Notes: generated by a model from the letters alone, not told the origin. 64,000 nucleotides of DNA from Tildeniella torsiva UHER 1998/13D (GCA_019358835.1 JAHHIH010000024.1:36162-100161), one strand, 5' to 3'. Positions 8,826-19,113 are shown, counted from the stretch's first letter. Numbers and translations are program-made.

Positions 8826-9285
8826 GCCCCTACCTCTGCTCTAGTTACCGTCGCTGCATATACATTTCTTTACGATACGCCCTATCGGTCAACCTACCCT
8901 GGGTCAAGAATTCACTGGCCAAAAATGGGCAGATCAAAGGGGAAAAGAATATTTTGAACATCTTGAAGCCATCTTTAGGTCGTAGGATGTCTTTTACTCG
9001 ATTTTTCTAGCCTATACCCGCTTTTTCTGCGATTAGGGGATCGGGATGGTGCGATTGCCCCCTTGCTTTTACTTTCGGCAGGGATTTTCTGAGAACAGCG
9101 AGGTGCAATAATACGATTGGTAAAGCTAAAGGCGTGGTCAGCGACATCGGGACTGCTCCACATTGGTGCCCCGTAAAGGGTTTGCCGGGCTAGCGTAACG
9201 GGTCATACATCCGCTTGCTGATCCCTGCTCAGCTACCGCCGTTGATAGCTGTTATTCATTTGAAACAGGTATACCAGTCTGGATT
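8826..9285. other. Upstream region of petCA
   Basis: 460 bases without a convincing gene. A 62-codon minus-strand frame (9163-8975) has no family resemblance. The petCA promoter must lie here, and a candidate -10 box TAATAC occurs near 9108-9113 in GTGCAATAATACGATTGG, but no matching -35 is clear. Confidence 0.35.
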
Positions 9286-9828
9286 ATGACGCAAGTTTCT
9301 GGAACCTCCGATGTCCCCGATTTGGGACGACGCCAATTTATGAACCTGCTGCTGCTGGGGGCCGCCTCTGGGGCTGTCGGTGGCATGCTCTATCCCGTTA
9401 TTAAATACTTCATTCCTCCTTCTAGTGGCGGCAGTGGGGGCGGAGTCACCGCTAAGAATGAGCTGGGCAACGATGTGATTGCCAGCCAGTTTGTCGCGAC
9501 CCACAACCCTGGCGATCGCGTCTTGGTGCAGGGTCTCAAGGGTGACCCCACCTACCTAGTGATTCAGGAAAGTGGATCCCTAGAGAGCTACGGCATCAGC
9601 TCTATCTGCACCCACCTCGGCTGTGTAGTGCCCTGGAACGCCAGCGAAAACAAATTCATGTGTCCCTGCCACGGCTCTCAGTACGATGCCACCGGCAAGG
9701 TTGTGCGAGGCCCAGCACCGCTGTCTTTGGCCTTGGCCCACGCCGACGTCACCGATGACGACAAAGTTACCCTCAGCAATTGGACTGAAACCGATTTTCG
9801 CACCGGCGAGTCGCCCTGGTGGTCCTAG
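9286..9828 (+). CDS. petC: Cytochrome b6f complex Rieske iron-sulfur subunit
   Basis: The Rieske protein passes electrons from plastoquinol to cytochrome f in the thylakoid b6f complex. The 180-residue protein begins with an N-terminal Tat-like region ([21 protein letters not shown]) that also forms its membrane anchor, then the glycine-rich hinge SSGGSGGG. The 2Fe-2S ligands lie in CTHLGC (residues 108-113) and CPCHG (126-130), with the disulfide cysteines in the same motifs. It is the first gene of petCA, with petA starting 75 nt downstream. Confidence 0.98.
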   Translation: MTQVSGTSDVPDLGRRQFMNLLLLGAASGAVGGMLYPVIKYFIPPSSGGSGGGVTAKNELGNDVIASQFVATHNPGDRVLVQGLKGDPTYLVIQESGSLESYGISSICTHLGCVVPWNASENKFMCPCHGSQYDATGKVVRGPAPLSLALAHADVTDDDKVTLSNWTETDFRTGESPWWS

Positions 9829-9903
9829 GCTGAGCCACAGCTCTGGCCAACTGCAGCGCCATCCCCCGTTGACATCACCCCAGTTGACATAACTTTTGAA
9901 CGC

Positions 9904-10869
9904 ATGAATAGACTAACTTCGTTAATCAACGGCCTGCGCCCCCTCGCCATCACTTGCGCCGCCGTGCTGACGGTGTTTGCAGGCTGGCTAGCGGTTCCCC
10001 AGACCGCCGAGGCGTATCCCTTCTGGGCCCAAGAAAACTACGCAGCTCCTCGCGAAGCCACGGGCCGCATTGTGTGCGCCAACTGCCACCTGGCAGCCAA
10101 GCCCACCAAGGTAGAAGTGCCCCAGGCGGTTTTGCCCGACTCTGTGTTTAAACTCAAAGTCGAAATTCCCTACGACCTCAACACCCAGCAGGTATTGGGC
10201 GACGGTAGCCGAGGCGGCCTCAACGTCGGTGCTGTGGTAGTGCTCCCTGAGGGGTTTAAGATTGCGCCCCCCGATCGCATGTCTGAAGAGCTAAAGGAAG
10301 AAGTCGGTAGCACCTACTTCCTGCCCTACAGCGACACCCAGGAAAACATTGTGCTGGTCGGCCCCCTGCCCGGCGAACAGTACCAGGAAATCATCTTTCC
10401 TGTGCTGGCTCCCGATCCCGGCCAAGACAAGTCGGTTTCCTTTGGCAAATACCAGATTCACGTTGGCGGCAACCGGGGTCGTGGCCAGGTGTACCCCACC
10501 GGTCAGGCCAGCAACAATACGGTTTACAACGCCACGGTGACCGGTACCGTCACCGATATTGAGCCCCAGGCTGCCGGTGGCTACCAGATCACCATTCAGG
10601 CTGACGCTGGTAATGCCGTCACCGAAACCATCCCCGCTGGCCCTGAGCTGCTGGTTGCCGAGGGTGATGCCGTAGAAGCCGGTAAGCCCCTGACTACCAA
10701 CCCCAACGTGGGCGGCTTTGGTCAGATGGATACTGAAATTGTGCTGCAAAGCCCCAACCGCATCAAAGGTCTAGTGGCCTTTGTGGCGGCGGTAATGCTG
10801 ACCCAGATCATGCTGGTGCTGAAGAAGAAGCAGGTCGAGAAGGTTCAGGCGGCTGGTATGACCATGTAG
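9904..10869 (+). CDS. petA: Apocytochrome f
   Basis: Cytochrome f is the c-type cytochrome of the b6f complex and hands electrons to plastocyanin or cytochrome c6. The 321-residue precursor has a signal peptide ending at the AEA cleavage site, giving mature Tyr1 in YPFWAQENY, whose amino group is the sixth haem ligand. The haem-attachment motif is CANCH. The lumenal body is followed by the C-terminal membrane anchor ([17 protein letters not shown]) and a basic stroma-side tail. It follows petC in a standard petCA operon and is closed by the terminator at 10918-10949. Confidence 0.98.
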   Translation: MNRLTSLINGLRPLAITCAAVLTVFAGWLAVPQTAEAYPFWAQENYAAPREATGRIVCANCHLAAKPTKVEVPQAVLPDSVFKLKVEIPYDLNTQQVLGDGSRGGLNVGAVVVLPEGFKIAPPDRMSEELKEEVGSTYFLPYSDTQENIVLVGPLPGEQYQEIIFPVLAPDPGQDKSVSFGKYQIHVGGNRGRGQVYPTGQASNNTVYNATVTGTVTDIEPQAAGGYQITIQADAGNAVTETIPAGPELLVAEGDAVEAGKPLTTNPNVGGFGQMDTEIVLQSPNRIKGLVAFVAAVMLTQIMLVLKKKQVEKVQAAGMTM

Positions 10870-10917
10870 GTCATCTACAACGGTCTAGCTGTTAAGTTTC
10901 ATCGATCTTTTGACGAT

Positions 10918-10949
10918 AAAAAAGGGATGCCAACTGGCGTCCCTTTTTT
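10918..10949 (+). terminator. petCA rho-independent terminator
   Basis: An A-tract, GGGATGCC, loop AACT, GGCGTCCC and six T. The stem has one G-T pair. Spaced 48 bases after the petA stop. Confidence 0.9.
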
Positions 10950-11127
10950 GTCGTCCTGAATTTTAGATGGTTGTGATTTAAGCAGACGGCTGTCGTCAAG
11001 AGTCTGTTTAATGAGCTACAATTGTTAAGTATTTTTGCATATTCGAAACTTGTCTTGAGCTTCCTTCCGATTGGCGCTCTGGGGTAGTTTCGTTGCCCGC
11101 TTATTATCGCCAAGGTTTTACACAGTT

Positions 11128-12918
11128 ATGACGCTTCCCATTCGCAACGTTGCAATTATTGCCCACGTTGACCACGGCAAAACCACTCTGGTCGACGCCC
11201 TGCTCAGGCAGTCCGGCATTTTTCGCGAAGGGGAAGCCGTACCTGACTGCGTGATGGACTCTAACGACCTGGAGCGGGAGCGGGGCATCACTATTCTGTC
11301 GAAGAACACCGCCGTTCACTACGGGGAGACGTTGATCAATATCATCGACACCCCTGGCCACGCCGACTTCGGCGGCGAGGTGGAGCGGGTGCTGGGCATG
11401 GTTGACGGCTGCATCCTGATTGTGGATGCCAACGAAGGCCCTATGCCCCAGACTCGGTTTGTGCTCAAGAAAGCACTGGAGAAAGGGCTGCGCCCCATTG
11501 TGGTGGTCAACAAGATTGACCGTCCCCAAGCCGATCCCCACGGTTCGGTCGATAAGGTGCTGGATCTATTTCTAGAGCTGGGGGCCGACGACGATCAGTG
11601 CGAGTTTCCCTACCTGTTTGCCTCAGGGATATCGGGCTACGCCAAGACCAAGATCGAAGACGAAGGCGTCGACATGAAGCCGATGTTTGAGGCCATTCTC
11701 GACCATGTGCCGCCCCCGATTGGCGATCCTGAAAAGCCTCTGCAAATTCAGGTGACAACCTTGGACTACTCCGAGTACCTGGGCCGCATCGTGATTGGCA
11801 AAATTCACAATGGGGTAATCAAAGCCGGGCAGCAGGCCGCTCTGGTCACAGAAGACGGCACCTTGGTTAAGTCCAAAATCTCCAAACTACTGGGTTTTGA
11901 TGGCCTACGGCGCATTGAGATTGAAAGCGCCTCGGCGGGCCACATTGTGGCGGTAGCGGGCTTTGCCGATGCCAACATTGGTGAAACCATTACCTGCCCC
12001 ACCAACCCCCAGGCGCTGCCGCTGATTAAGGTGGATGAGCCGACCCTACAGATGACCTTTGTAGTCAACGATTCACCCTTTGCTGGGCAGGAGGGCACCT
12101 TTGTCACCTCACGACAGCTGCGCGATCGCCTCATGCGTGAGCTTGAGACTAACGTAGCGCTGCGGGTCGAGCCGACTGACTCTCCCGATCGCTTCTCAGT
12201 GTCGGGCCGAGGCGAACTGCACCTGGGCATTTTGATTGAAACCATGCGCCGCGAGGGGTATGAATTTCAGGTGACCCAGCCCCAAGTTATCTACCGCGAA
12301 GTCAACGGTCAGCCCTGTGAACCCTACGAACTGCTGGTGCTCGATGTGCCCGAAGAGGGGGTAGGCGGCTGTATGGAGCGCCTAGGCCAGCGCCGGGGCG
12401 AACTGCAAGATATGCGGGTCATGGGCGACGGTCGCGCCACGCTGGAGTTTGTGATTCCGGCCCGGGGGCTCATCGGTTTTCGCGGTGAGTTTATGCGTCT
12501 GACTCGCGGTGCGGGCATTATGAACCACAGCTTCTCAGACTATCGCCCCCTCTGTGGCGAGATTGAAGCTCGCCGCAACGGGGTGCTAATTTCCTTTGAG
12601 GAAGGGGTAGCTACCTTCTACGCCCTGAAGAATGCAGAAGACCGAGGGGTATTTTTCATTACCCCTGGTACCAAGGTTTACAAGGGCATGGTTGTGGGCG
12701 AACACAACCGCAACCAGGATCTCGACCTCAACATCTGCAAGAGCAAACAGCTCACCAACCACCGAGCCGCTGGCGGCGATGAACTGGTGCAGCTCCAGAC
12801 TCCGATAGATATGAGCCTAGAGCGGGCCCTTGAGTACATTGGCCCAGACGAGCTGGTGGAAGTCACCCCAGAGTCTATCCGCCTGCGCAAGCTGTCTAAG
12901 AAGCTGGCCAAGCGTTAG
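11128..12918 (+). CDS. typA: Ribosome-associated translational GTPase TypA/BipA
   Basis: TypA is an EF-G-like GTPase that binds ribosomes and supports 50S assembly and stress growth. The G motifs are clear: AHVDHGKTT (G1), RERGITI (G2), [11 protein letters not shown] (G3) and NKIDRP (G4), followed by domain II and the BipA C-terminal part ([14 protein letters not shown]; a [12 protein letters not shown] segment). With the ATG at 11128 ([11 protein letters not shown]) the protein is about 596 residues, the normal family length. The frame extends upstream to 11071, but those residues have no counterpart in the family. Confidence 0.97.
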   Translation: MTLPIRNVAIIAHVDHGKTTLVDALLRQSGIFREGEAVPDCVMDSNDLERERGITILSKNTAVHYGETLINIIDTPGHADFGGEVERVLGMVDGCILIVDANEGPMPQTRFVLKKALEKGLRPIVVVNKIDRPQADPHGSVDKVLDLFLELGADDDQCEFPYLFASGISGYAKTKIEDEGVDMKPMFEAILDHVPPPIGDPEKPLQIQVTTLDYSEYLGRIVIGKIHNGVIKAGQQAALVTEDGTLVKSKISKLLGFDGLRRIEIESASAGHIVAVAGFADANIGETITCPTNPQALPLIKVDEPTLQMTFVVNDSPFAGQEGTFVTSRQLRDRLMRELETNVALRVEPTDSPDRFSVSGRGELHLGILIETMRREGYEFQVTQPQVIYREVNGQPCEPYELLVLDVPEEGVGGCMERLGQRRGELQDMRVMGDGRATLEFVIPARGLIGFRGEFMRLTRGAGIMNHSFSDYRPLCGEIEARRNGVLISFEEGVATFYALKNAEDRGVFFITPGTKVYKGMVVGEHNRNQDLDLNICKSKQLTNHRAAGGDELVQLQTPIDMSLERALEYIGPDELVEVTPESIRLRKLSKKLAKR

Positions 12919-12954
12919 GTTAGCAATTCCGCAAGCCTTTGCGTCGATAGTTTG

Positions 12955-13016
12955 CCAAAAGCGTCTACATCTCGCCTGCCCTTTCTGGCAGAGCACTAGG
13001 GTGTAGGCGCTTTTGG
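12955..13016 (+). terminator. Branched terminator-like hairpin after typA
   Basis: Outer arms CCAAAAGCGTCTACA and TGTAGGCGCTTTTGG (one G-T pair) enclose a 32-base loop that holds a second small stem CTGCC/GGCAG. A T-rich stretch follows. Confidence 0.7.
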
Positions 13017-13041
13017 TTTATAAGAACGCTGGGTTGCCGGG

Positions 13042-14250
13042 TTGGTTGGGTATGCTGAAGCAGAGTCGCCAGCGGCACGCACATTGGGGAAAACAGGTTT
13101 GAAACGGTTTACACAGTGGCTAGAGCATCGCTGGGTTAACCCAGCCTATGTGGGTTGGATCCTTCTAGGGCTGGCGCTGTTCTTCTTTGCGGCGGCGACC
13201 AATACTCTCGCAGGCTGGCTGTACGTGATTAGCGGCGTGATGCTGGCGCTGCTGCTGATTGCGGCAGTGCTGCCGCCCCGGAACCTGCAAGGTTTAGTGG
13301 TAACGCGATCGCCCATGGCCCCCGTTACCGCTGGGGTGCCGTTAGATATCGAGCTTCAGGTTCGCAACACTCAGCGCCAGAGTAAAGGGCTGTTTCAGAT
13401 CATCGACCCTCTGCCTTCGCAGCTAGGGGCTGTCGCGATACATGCCGTGGGCACGCTGCCCCCAGGGCAGCTCCACACCTGGCGGTATCCAGTACCTACC
13501 ACGCGTCGGGGTGTCTATCGCTGGCCAACGGTAGATCTGCGCACGGCGGCCCCCCTAGGTTTGTTCTGGTGTCGGCGCACAGTGCCTGCTCCTGCCACAG
13601 CCGTGGTCTATCCCCAGGTGCTACCCCTAAAACGCTGCCCCTTACTAGATACTGTTGGCCAACGCCAGGGGCAGCACTGGCGCTACAACCCTTTAGCTAA
13701 GGCCGATACCCAGGGAGTGACGCGATCGCTGCGCCCCTATCGCTGGGGTGACCCCACCCGGCTGATTCACTGGCGCACCAGCGCCCGCTACGGTGAACTG
13801 CGGGTGCGCGAGCTAGAAAGCATAACCGCCAGCCGAGAAATTCTGATTGCCCTCAATACCGCCGCGCGCTGGAGCGAGGAGAGCTTTGAGCAGGCAGTAG
13901 TAGCAGCAGCGTCGCTCTATACCTACGCCCTGAAGCAGGGGTTCACCGCAGCTTTTTGGGTTCCCCAAGCAGACACTCTGCGAGACTCAGCCCGAGTAAT
14001 GCATGCTCTGGCTGAGGTAAACCCTGCTCCATTCCAGAATCGCGCCCTTGCACTACCCCAGATATCCACTATTTGGCTCACGGCTGCGGGTGCCCAGCCC
14101 GTTGTCCTCGCTGCTGGCAGTCGACAGCTGGTCTGGGGCAACGGCGACAGCCTCGCCACTTCGGTAGATGCCTTAAGCACAATGCAGATAGATTCTGAGC
14201 TGCCTTTAGAACCTCAGCTCCAAGCCAACCTATCGCAGATGTCTAGTTGA
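13042..14250 (+). CDS. DUF58 domain-containing membrane protein
   Basis: A protein of about 402 residues. Two adjacent hydrophobic segments near the N-terminus (YVGWILLGLALFFFAAATNT and a second at about residues 58-76) anchor it. The DUF58 signature follows at about residues 232-258 (RPYRWGDPTRLIHWRTSARY then GELRVRELE). DUF58 proteins usually work with MoxR-type AAA+ ATPases and resemble integrin I-domain proteins, but no moxR is nearby. Beginning at 13042 gives a plausible N-terminus; a TTG at 13099 (LKRFTQWLEHRW) is an alternative start. Confidence 0.85.
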   Translation: MVGYAEAESPAARTLGKTGLKRFTQWLEHRWVNPAYVGWILLGLALFFFAAATNTLAGWLYVISGVMLALLLIAAVLPPRNLQGLVVTRSPMAPVTAGVPLDIELQVRNTQRQSKGLFQIIDPLPSQLGAVAIHAVGTLPPGQLHTWRYPVPTTRRGVYRWPTVDLRTAAPLGLFWCRRTVPAPATAVVYPQVLPLKRCPLLDTVGQRQGQHWRYNPLAKADTQGVTRSLRPYRWGDPTRLIHWRTSARYGELRVRELESITASREILIALNTAARWSEESFEQAVVAAASLYTYALKQGFTAAFWVPQADTLRDSARVMHALAEVNPAPFQNRALALPQISTIWLTAAGAQPVVLAAGSRQLVWGNGDSLATSVDALSTMQIDSELPLEPQLQANLSQMSS

Positions 14251-14457
14251 TCCAGTTGATTAAGACATCTGGCAAAGCAAGTTCCCGCACCAAAGGACTT
14301 CCCGACAGCAAAATATCCTAACGATTTGCTTACCTGCAATCGCTAGCTAGAGATTCAGCATCATACCCAACCAAAGTGGCCTGGGGAAGGGCTATTGACT
14401 GGCTATCCACACATTCAAAGCGTTATGTTTACCCGTGGGACGGCTGAAAGACAAAAA

Positions 14458-14548
14458 GGCGTTGCTGATTCAGGGTATGAAGCGACGGCTCAAAGCTTTG
14501 AAAACTCATTCCGGATTTCGCAAATTCATACTGCCATTCAGCAACGCC
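14458..14548. mobile_element. MITE-like element, 91 bp, with imperfect TIRs and 8-bp flanking repeats
   Basis: The ends are imperfect terminal inverted repeats: GGCGTTGCTGATTCAGGGTATGAA-like on the left, and on the right its complement ending TCAGCAACGCC (the outer 11 bases match perfectly). The element is flanked on both sides by GACAAAAA (14450-14457 and 14549-14556), consistent with an 8-bp target duplication. A caveat is that GACAAAAA recurs once more at 14561. There is no coding capacity. The GGCGTTGCTGA end type is common on small cyanobacterial insertion elements, so a non-autonomous derivative is likely. Confidence 0.55.
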
Positions 14549-14561
14549 GACAAAAAAATAG

Positions 14562-14592
14562 ACAAAAAAAAGGAGAGCTCAAACGGCTCTCC
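14562..14592 (-). terminator. Rho-independent terminator for gatB
   Basis: Read on the minus strand: stem GGAGAGC / GCTCTCC with a 7-nt loop, followed by eight or nine T. It lies about 90 bases past the gatB stop. Confidence 0.75.
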
Positions 14593-14684
14593 CTACCATC
14601 AGGGTGCATCTAGTACCATATTAACCGAAAAAATGCATGGGGGGTGAGACCCCCCATTGAATTTCCTCTATATTTTTTCAGTCA

Positions 14685-16187
14685 TCATTGATTCAGCTTC
14701 TGGGTAAGCAGTTGATTGCTGAGTTTTGGATCCACTCTGCCGCTGCTGCGCTTCATGAGCTGGCCGACGAAGAAGCCCTGGAGCTTTTTCTTGCCGCCGC
14801 GATAGGCCTCAAGCTCTTCAGGATGGGCGGCTAGCACCTCATCGATCATCGCCTCAATCTGCGCCGGGTCAGAAATTTGACTTAGCCCCCGCGCTTCTAC
14901 CATCGCTTTTGGGGAACCGCCCTGGGTAAGCAGCTCGGGCAGCAGATCTTTGCCAATTTTATTGCTGATGGTGCCCGACGCAATTAGCTGCACTAGCTCG
15001 GCTAGGGCGACAGGGGTTAGGGGCAGCGCATCGATGGAGACTCGCTCGGTGTTGAGATAGGCGGCGATGTCCTGGGTAATCCAGTTGGCGGTGAGTTTGG
15101 GGTCGGCACCGGCGGCCATCGCCGCTTCAAAATATTCGGTGATGGCACGTTCGTCGCTCAGCACTCGGGCATCGTAGGGGGAGAGGCCAAACTCGGCCTC
15201 GTAGCGATCGCGCTTTTGGGCGGGCAGCTCAGGCAGTTCCGCCCGCCAGCCCTCTTTTTGCTCTACCGACACCACAATGGGCGGCAGGTCGGGTTCAGGA
15301 AAGTAGCGGTAGTCGCTGGAGCCTTCCTTAGAGCGCATGCTCTTAGTGCGCTGGCTGCTTTCGTCCCACAGGCGGGTTTCTTGAATGATTTTCTCGCCGG
15401 TCTGGTTGGCTTTGGTCTGCCGGTCGATTTCGTACTCGATCGCCTTTTGAATGGCGCTGAAGGAGTTCATGTTTTTGATCTCCACCTTGGTGCCAAACTC
15501 CTCTTGGCCTACCGGGCGCACGGAGATGTTGACATCGCAGCGCAGGGAGCCCTCCTGCATATTGCCGTCGCTAATGCCCAGGTAGCGGACGATGCGGCGT
15601 AGTTCCTGGGCATATTCGGCGGCTTCTTGGCCAGTGCGAATATCGGGTTCAGAGACAATTTCGATTAGCGGTACACCCGCTCGGTTGTAGTCAACCAGAG
15701 AGTAGGTGGAGCCAGCCAGGCGATCGCTGCCCGCGTGAACCAGCTTGCCCGCGTCTTCTTCCATGTGCAGGCGAGTGATGCCGATGCGCTTGCGAGTGGC
15801 CTCTTTAGTCTTTTTGTCGATCAGCTCGATCTCAAGCCAGCCGTGCTCGGCAATGGGCAGGTCGAATTGGGAAATTTGATAGTTCTTGGGCAGGTCGGGG
15901 TAGAAATACTGCTTGCGATCGAACTTAGAGTAGGGCGCGATCTGGCAATTTAAGGCTAGCCCGGCCTTGACGGCATACTCCAGCACGCGCTGATTGAGCA
16001 CCGGCAGCACCCCCGGCATACCCACCACAATGGGGTCGATGTAGGTGTTAGGGTCGGCCCCAAAGGCCGTAGAGGCTGGGGAGAAAATTTTGGTTTCGGT
16101 GCACAACTGACAGTGGGTTTCGAGGCCAATGACGGCTTCGTACTGAGTTTTAGCGGGCTGAGTTTTGGCGGGGGCCGCAGTGGTCAT
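14685..16187 (-). CDS. gatB: Aspartyl/glutamyl-tRNA(Asn/Gln) amidotransferase subunit B
   Basis: GatB is the kinase/tRNA-binding subunit of GatCAB, which converts Glu-tRNA(Gln) (and Asp-tRNA(Asn)) to the correct amide. About 500 residues. Family signatures are the opening [70 protein letters not shown] and [12 protein letters not shown]; the C-terminal YqeY-like helical domain (about 350-500) ends normally. An in-frame ATG lies four codons upstream of the chosen MTTAAPAK start. It has its own terminator at 14562-14592. Confidence 0.97.
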   Translation of the reverse strand: MTTAAPAKTQPAKTQYEAVIGLETHCQLCTETKIFSPASTAFGADPNTYIDPIVVGMPGVLPVLNQRVLEYAVKAGLALNCQIAPYSKFDRKQYFYPDLPKNYQISQFDLPIAEHGWLEIELIDKKTKEATRKRIGITRLHMEEDAGKLVHAGSDRLAGSTYSLVDYNRAGVPLIEIVSEPDIRTGQEAAEYAQELRRIVRYLGISDGNMQEGSLRCDVNISVRPVGQEEFGTKVEIKNMNSFSAIQKAIEYEIDRQTKANQTGEKIIQETRLWDESSQRTKSMRSKEGSSDYRYFPEPDLPPIVVSVEQKEGWRAELPELPAQKRDRYEAEFGLSPYDARVLSDERAITEYFEAAMAAGADPKLTANWITQDIAAYLNTERVSIDALPLTPVALAELVQLIASGTISNKIGKDLLPELLTQGGSPKAMVEARGLSQISDPAQIEAMIDEVLAAHPEELEAYRGGKKKLQGFFVGQLMKRSSGRVDPKLSNQLLTQKLNQ

Positions 16188-16224
16188 AAACCGCTCCAAC
16201 GGGGAATTGCATTCTTAGAGTAAC

Positions 16225-16331
16225 TATTGTAGCCCTGACGGGGTAGGTGGAGGGGGTAAGGAGTGAGGGGTAAGGGGGTGGGGAGTGTAGGGGTGAGGAA
16301 GATGGAGGGGGTGGGGGAGTGAGGGGATGGG
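16225..16331. repeat. G-rich low-complexity tract
   Basis: A purine-rich stretch built of degenerate GGGGTAAGGAGTGAGGGGT units with many runs of three to five G on the plus strand, lying between gatB and the ubiA-type gene. Tracts like this are scattered through many cyanobacterial genomes and could form G-quadruplexes. No gene is inside it. Confidence 0.6.
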
Positions 16332-16374
16332 TGTTAGGCGTGGTTGCCAGGCGATCCCATGGAATGAGCGGTGG

Positions 16375-17298
16375 TTACAGCAGAGATCCCAGGATCATAC
16401 CGAGGAGAATGACGAAGCCGAGTTGGACATTCTGCCGAAAGATTTGCCCGTAGAAGGTGAGGGGTGGCTTGTAGCGGCTGAGCAGGTAAGACTGGCGTGA
16501 CCACACAATTAGTGCGGCGGCTAACCCCAGCCAGTAGGGGAACGCGAGGAACAGCAGCAGGCCCAGCCAAATCAAGAGTAGCCATGCGCCGAAGAAGCAG
16601 AAGCCGATGAATTGGGTTGTGTAGTCGCCAAAGAACAGGGCAGCGGAGTTGACGCCGAGGCGGTGATCGTCGTCGCGATCGGGGATGGCGTAGACGGTAT
16701 CGAAGCTCAGGGTCCAAAGCACCACGGCTAGCCAGAGAATCCATACCGGTAGGTCTAAATTGTTGGTGACTGCCGCCCAGGGAATTAGCACCGCAAACCC
16801 CCAGGCGAGAGACAGCACTAGCTGTGGCACTGGGAATACGCGCTTTGCCAGGGGATAGAACAGGATAAACGGCACGGCCAGCACACACAGCCAAAAGCTC
16901 AGGGCATTGAGGTAGAGCGACAGGCCGTAGGCGCAGAGCAGGGACACCAGCAGCACCCCGATGCCCACCTGCACAGACAGATCGCGGGCGGCCAATGGAC
17001 GGGTTCGGGTGCGAGCGACGTGGGGATCAATATTGCGATCCCACAGGTCGTTGACGACGCAGCCAGCAGCACTGGTGGCCAGGGTGCCGAGAATAATCAC
17101 GCCCACCAAAGGCAGGGGCGGGCTACCCTCGGCAGCCAGCACCACCGACCACAGGGCTGGAATCATCAAAATTAGCCGCCCAGTGGGCTTATCCCAGCGC
17201 AGCAGGCGAATGATGGCATCTAGGGTGGAGGGTTCGGGACGGGTGGAAGGACTCGCCATAGTCGCCAACGATGATTGCATAGGTACATCTTTCAGCAT
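16375..17298 (-). CDS. UbiA-family prenyltransferase, 4-hydroxybenzoate type (plastoquinone pathway)
   Basis: An integral membrane aromatic prenyltransferase. Both Mg-binding Asp-rich motifs are present: NDLWDRNID (first, after AAGCV) and DRDDDHRLG (second, after FDTVYAIP). Around seven to nine hydrophobic helices follow one another to the C-terminus. In cyanobacteria the 4-hydroxybenzoate solanesyltransferase starts plastoquinone-9 synthesis, and the second motif is of the UbiA/Slr0926 type rather than the chlorophyll synthase or homogentisate type; this assignment rests on memory of the families. The ATG at 17298 is preferred over the upstream frame start (17346). It follows the RsmB-type gene by about 50 nt on the same strand. 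Confidence 0.88.
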   Translation of the reverse strand: MLKDVPMQSSLATMASPSTRPEPSTLDAIIRLLRWDKPTGRLILMIPALWSVVLAAEGSPPLPLVGVIILGTLATSAAGCVVNDLWDRNIDPHVARTRTRPLAARDLSVQVGIGVLLVSLLCAYGLSLYLNALSFWLCVLAVPFILFYPLAKRVFPVPQLVLSLAWGFAVLIPWAAVTNNLDLPVWILWLAVVLWTLSFDTVYAIPDRDDDHRLGVNSAALFFGDYTTQFIGFCFFGAWLLLIWLGLLLFLAFPYWLGLAAALIVWSRQSYLLSRYKPPLTFYGQIFRQNVQLGFVILLGMILGSLL

Positions 17299-17348
17299 AG
17301 CGGCGGTTGAGCCTGGCCCAAAGCACTGGCGACAGGGCACCAGCACGG

Positions 17349-18314
17349 TTAAGGCGATCGCTCTATGCTGTAGATTTGCATGCCCTTAGCCGTTAGAAAA
17401 TCCAAATTGATTGGCTCTGTTGAAGTCGCTTTGTTATGCAGCAAAGCTGTGAAGCCGCCCGCACCCAGACCCGACTGGGGCCAAAGGCGATAGCAGGGAA
17501 AGGCGGCCAGGGGTGAGGCGTGGTCAGCCAAAGCGGGGACTTCTACCGCCTCAAACTGGGGAAACTTTTTGATCAGCCACTCCACGACCTGCTCGTTTTC
17601 TTCGAGGGAGAAGGTGCAGGTCATGTAGGCCAGGTAGCCGCCGCCTGCCACCGTTTGCGTGGCACTGGCCAGAATTCGCTTTTGGCGGCTGGCGTTTTTC
17701 TTGATGTTGACGGGGTGAAAACAGCCTAGGGCCTGATCGCCTTTGGCCAAGAGCGACTGCCCGCTGCATGGCGCATCGACCACCACCACTGAGGCGGTGT
17801 GGGGCAGCTGTTCAGCAAAGGTTTGAGGGTCGAGGTTAAACACCAGCGAGTCGGTCAACCCGCAGCGTTTGAGGTTAGAAATCAAGATTCTGACCCGCTT
17901 GCGGACGACCTCGTTGCACCAGAGATGCTCCGGCGTTAATGCTTTCCAGGCCAGCAGGCTTTTGCCTCCTGGGGCGGCGCAGAGATCGAGCACTGACTCT
18001 GATGGGGTGGCGATCGCGCCAAACACCGCCGCAGAGAATACCGAGGCCATATCTAGGCAGTAGTAGGCTCCGGCCTGGTGGAGATCGTGCTGGCCGGGGC
18101 GCTGGTCAGAGCTGAGGCGATCGACCCAGGGGGGCTGCCAGGGTAGGGGTGGGGCGATCGCAAAGGGCAACACCTCTGGCCGGGGCTGCATCCACACAAT
18201 GGCGGCAGGAAACGGCTGGGGGTTGATGAGAGCCTCTACAAAGGCAGCGCGATCGCGCTCCTCATTAAATAGCCGACGACTCAGTTTTAGCAGCAGGTTA
18301 GATGGTTCGCCCAT
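17349..18314 (-). CDS. RsmB/NOP-family RNA (cytosine-5) methyltransferase
   Basis: A SAM-dependent m5C RNA methyltransferase of 321 residues. Motif I reads VLDLCAAPGGKSLLAWK, motif IV carries VDAPCSGQSLL with the first catalytic-region cysteine, and motif VI has YMTCTFSLEENE with the nucleophilic cysteine. There is no N-terminal NusB-like domain, so it is shorter than RsmB itself and closer to the NOP2/YebU-like core; whether rRNA or tRNA is the substrate cannot be told. It is probably co-transcribed with the downstream ubiA-type gene. Confidence 0.9.
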   Translation of the reverse strand: MGEPSNLLLKLSRRLFNEERDRAAFVEALINPQPFPAAIVWMQPRPEVLPFAIAPPLPWQPPWVDRLSSDQRPGQHDLHQAGAYYCLDMASVFSAAVFGAIATPSESVLDLCAAPGGKSLLAWKALTPEHLWCNEVVRKRVRILISNLKRCGLTDSLVFNLDPQTFAEQLPHTASVVVVDAPCSGQSLLAKGDQALGCFHPVNIKKNASRQKRILASATQTVAGGGYLAYMTCTFSLEENEQVVEWLIKKFPQFEAVEVPALADHASPLAAFPCYRLWPQSGLGAGGFTALLHNKATSTEPINLDFLTAKGMQIYSIERSP

Positions 18315-18795
18315 AGGGCAGGATTATGCCATAGCCTGAGGGGATAACCCCATAGATGCAAAGCTGGGCCGCAAATTCTTTCTCAGAGCTATTGCCCTCA
18401 AGTCAATCAATCGTTAACTCAATTTCTATCTAAAGAAGTACAAGCTTATAAAAAAGTAATGCCTAAGACAATTTAATAGCGACAGCGCCCGCACCAGACC
18501 TTGAACACACAGAAGTAGATCTACCTAGCTGACTACCTTCTTGGCTAGTGAACAGAGATATTAACCCAGTTTTAACTGATCCCCGACAAGTTTACGTTCG
18601 CTAAAGTTTTCAAAATCAACCATTCACATAATTGTGAATCCGCCTAAAGCAAACATGAAGAAAACATAAAGGACGTTTGGCAATTTTAACGGCTACAGCC
18701 TTGAAAAGGCTAGATGTTTGGGCCTTGGGACAGATGATATTCAATTTTTCACGAGTGAAAATGTAGAAGTTATGTGCAGCTTTTAGGAAGCCACT
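18315..18795. other. AT-rich intergenic region
   Basis: 480 bases between the divergent RsmB-type gene and the small Cys-rich gene. From about 18400 to 18780 it is clearly more AT-rich than its surroundings and has many A/T runs. It is probably regulatory for the plus-strand gene. No ORF or RNA family could be recognised. Confidence 0.4.
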
Positions 18796-19113
18796 ATGAA
18801 ATCAGCGCAGTGCCGGGTGTCATCTTGTAGCCGCTGCCGTTTTTATACTCCAGAGGGTCGGCGAGGGGGGCAATGCAGTCAGCTGGGAGTGCCGGTAGAA
18901 AGCCGGTGGGAGCCGTGCTCCCTGGCTGTTCCCGTGTTCGCGCCACCGCTGGTGGTGATGAAGCCTTTAGACTTTTTGCCTCAACCCTTGGAGCTGAGCT
19001 TTCCCGAAGTGTCTCTAAAGGCTGCGCGGCTAGAGGCGGCGTTAGAGGCTCCCTCTGTGCAAGGTCATCCAGAAGACACTATGCATCCCGCTCCTGCCCG
19101 AGCGTGGCGCTGA
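18796..19113 (+). CDS. Small conserved Cys-rich cyanobacterial protein
   Basis: A 105-residue protein whose first 45 residues carry five cysteines (CRVSSCSRC at 6-14, then C27 and C41) within CRFYTPEGRRGGQCSQLG. I recognise this wording as conserved in cyanobacteria but know of no assigned function. The spacing could make a small zinc site or redox switch; that is inference. The C-terminal half is proline-rich and looks disordered. No signal peptide. It stands alone behind a long AT-rich upstream region, which suggests individual regulation. Confidence 0.7.
   Translation: MKSAQCRVSSCSRCRFYTPEGRRGGQCSQLGVPVESRWEPCSLAVPVFAPPLVVMKPLDFLPQPLELSFPEVSLKAARLEAALEAPSVQGHPEDTMHPAPARAWR

Larger units (their letters stand above)
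14251..14684. other. Intergenic region between DUF58 gene and gatB
   Basis: 434 bases between convergent genes. It holds the 91-bp MITE-like element (14458-14548), the minus-strand terminator at 14562-14592, and a perfect hairpin ATGGGGGG-TGAGA-CCCCCCAT at 14637-14657 followed by a T-rich run. Short frames overlapping the element (from 14395 and 14435) are not credible genes. Confidence 0.6.

Noticed and set aside
14395..14647. Two small plus-strand frames of 72 and 70 codons
   Set aside because: They run through the MITE-like element and the gatB terminator and have no protein character.
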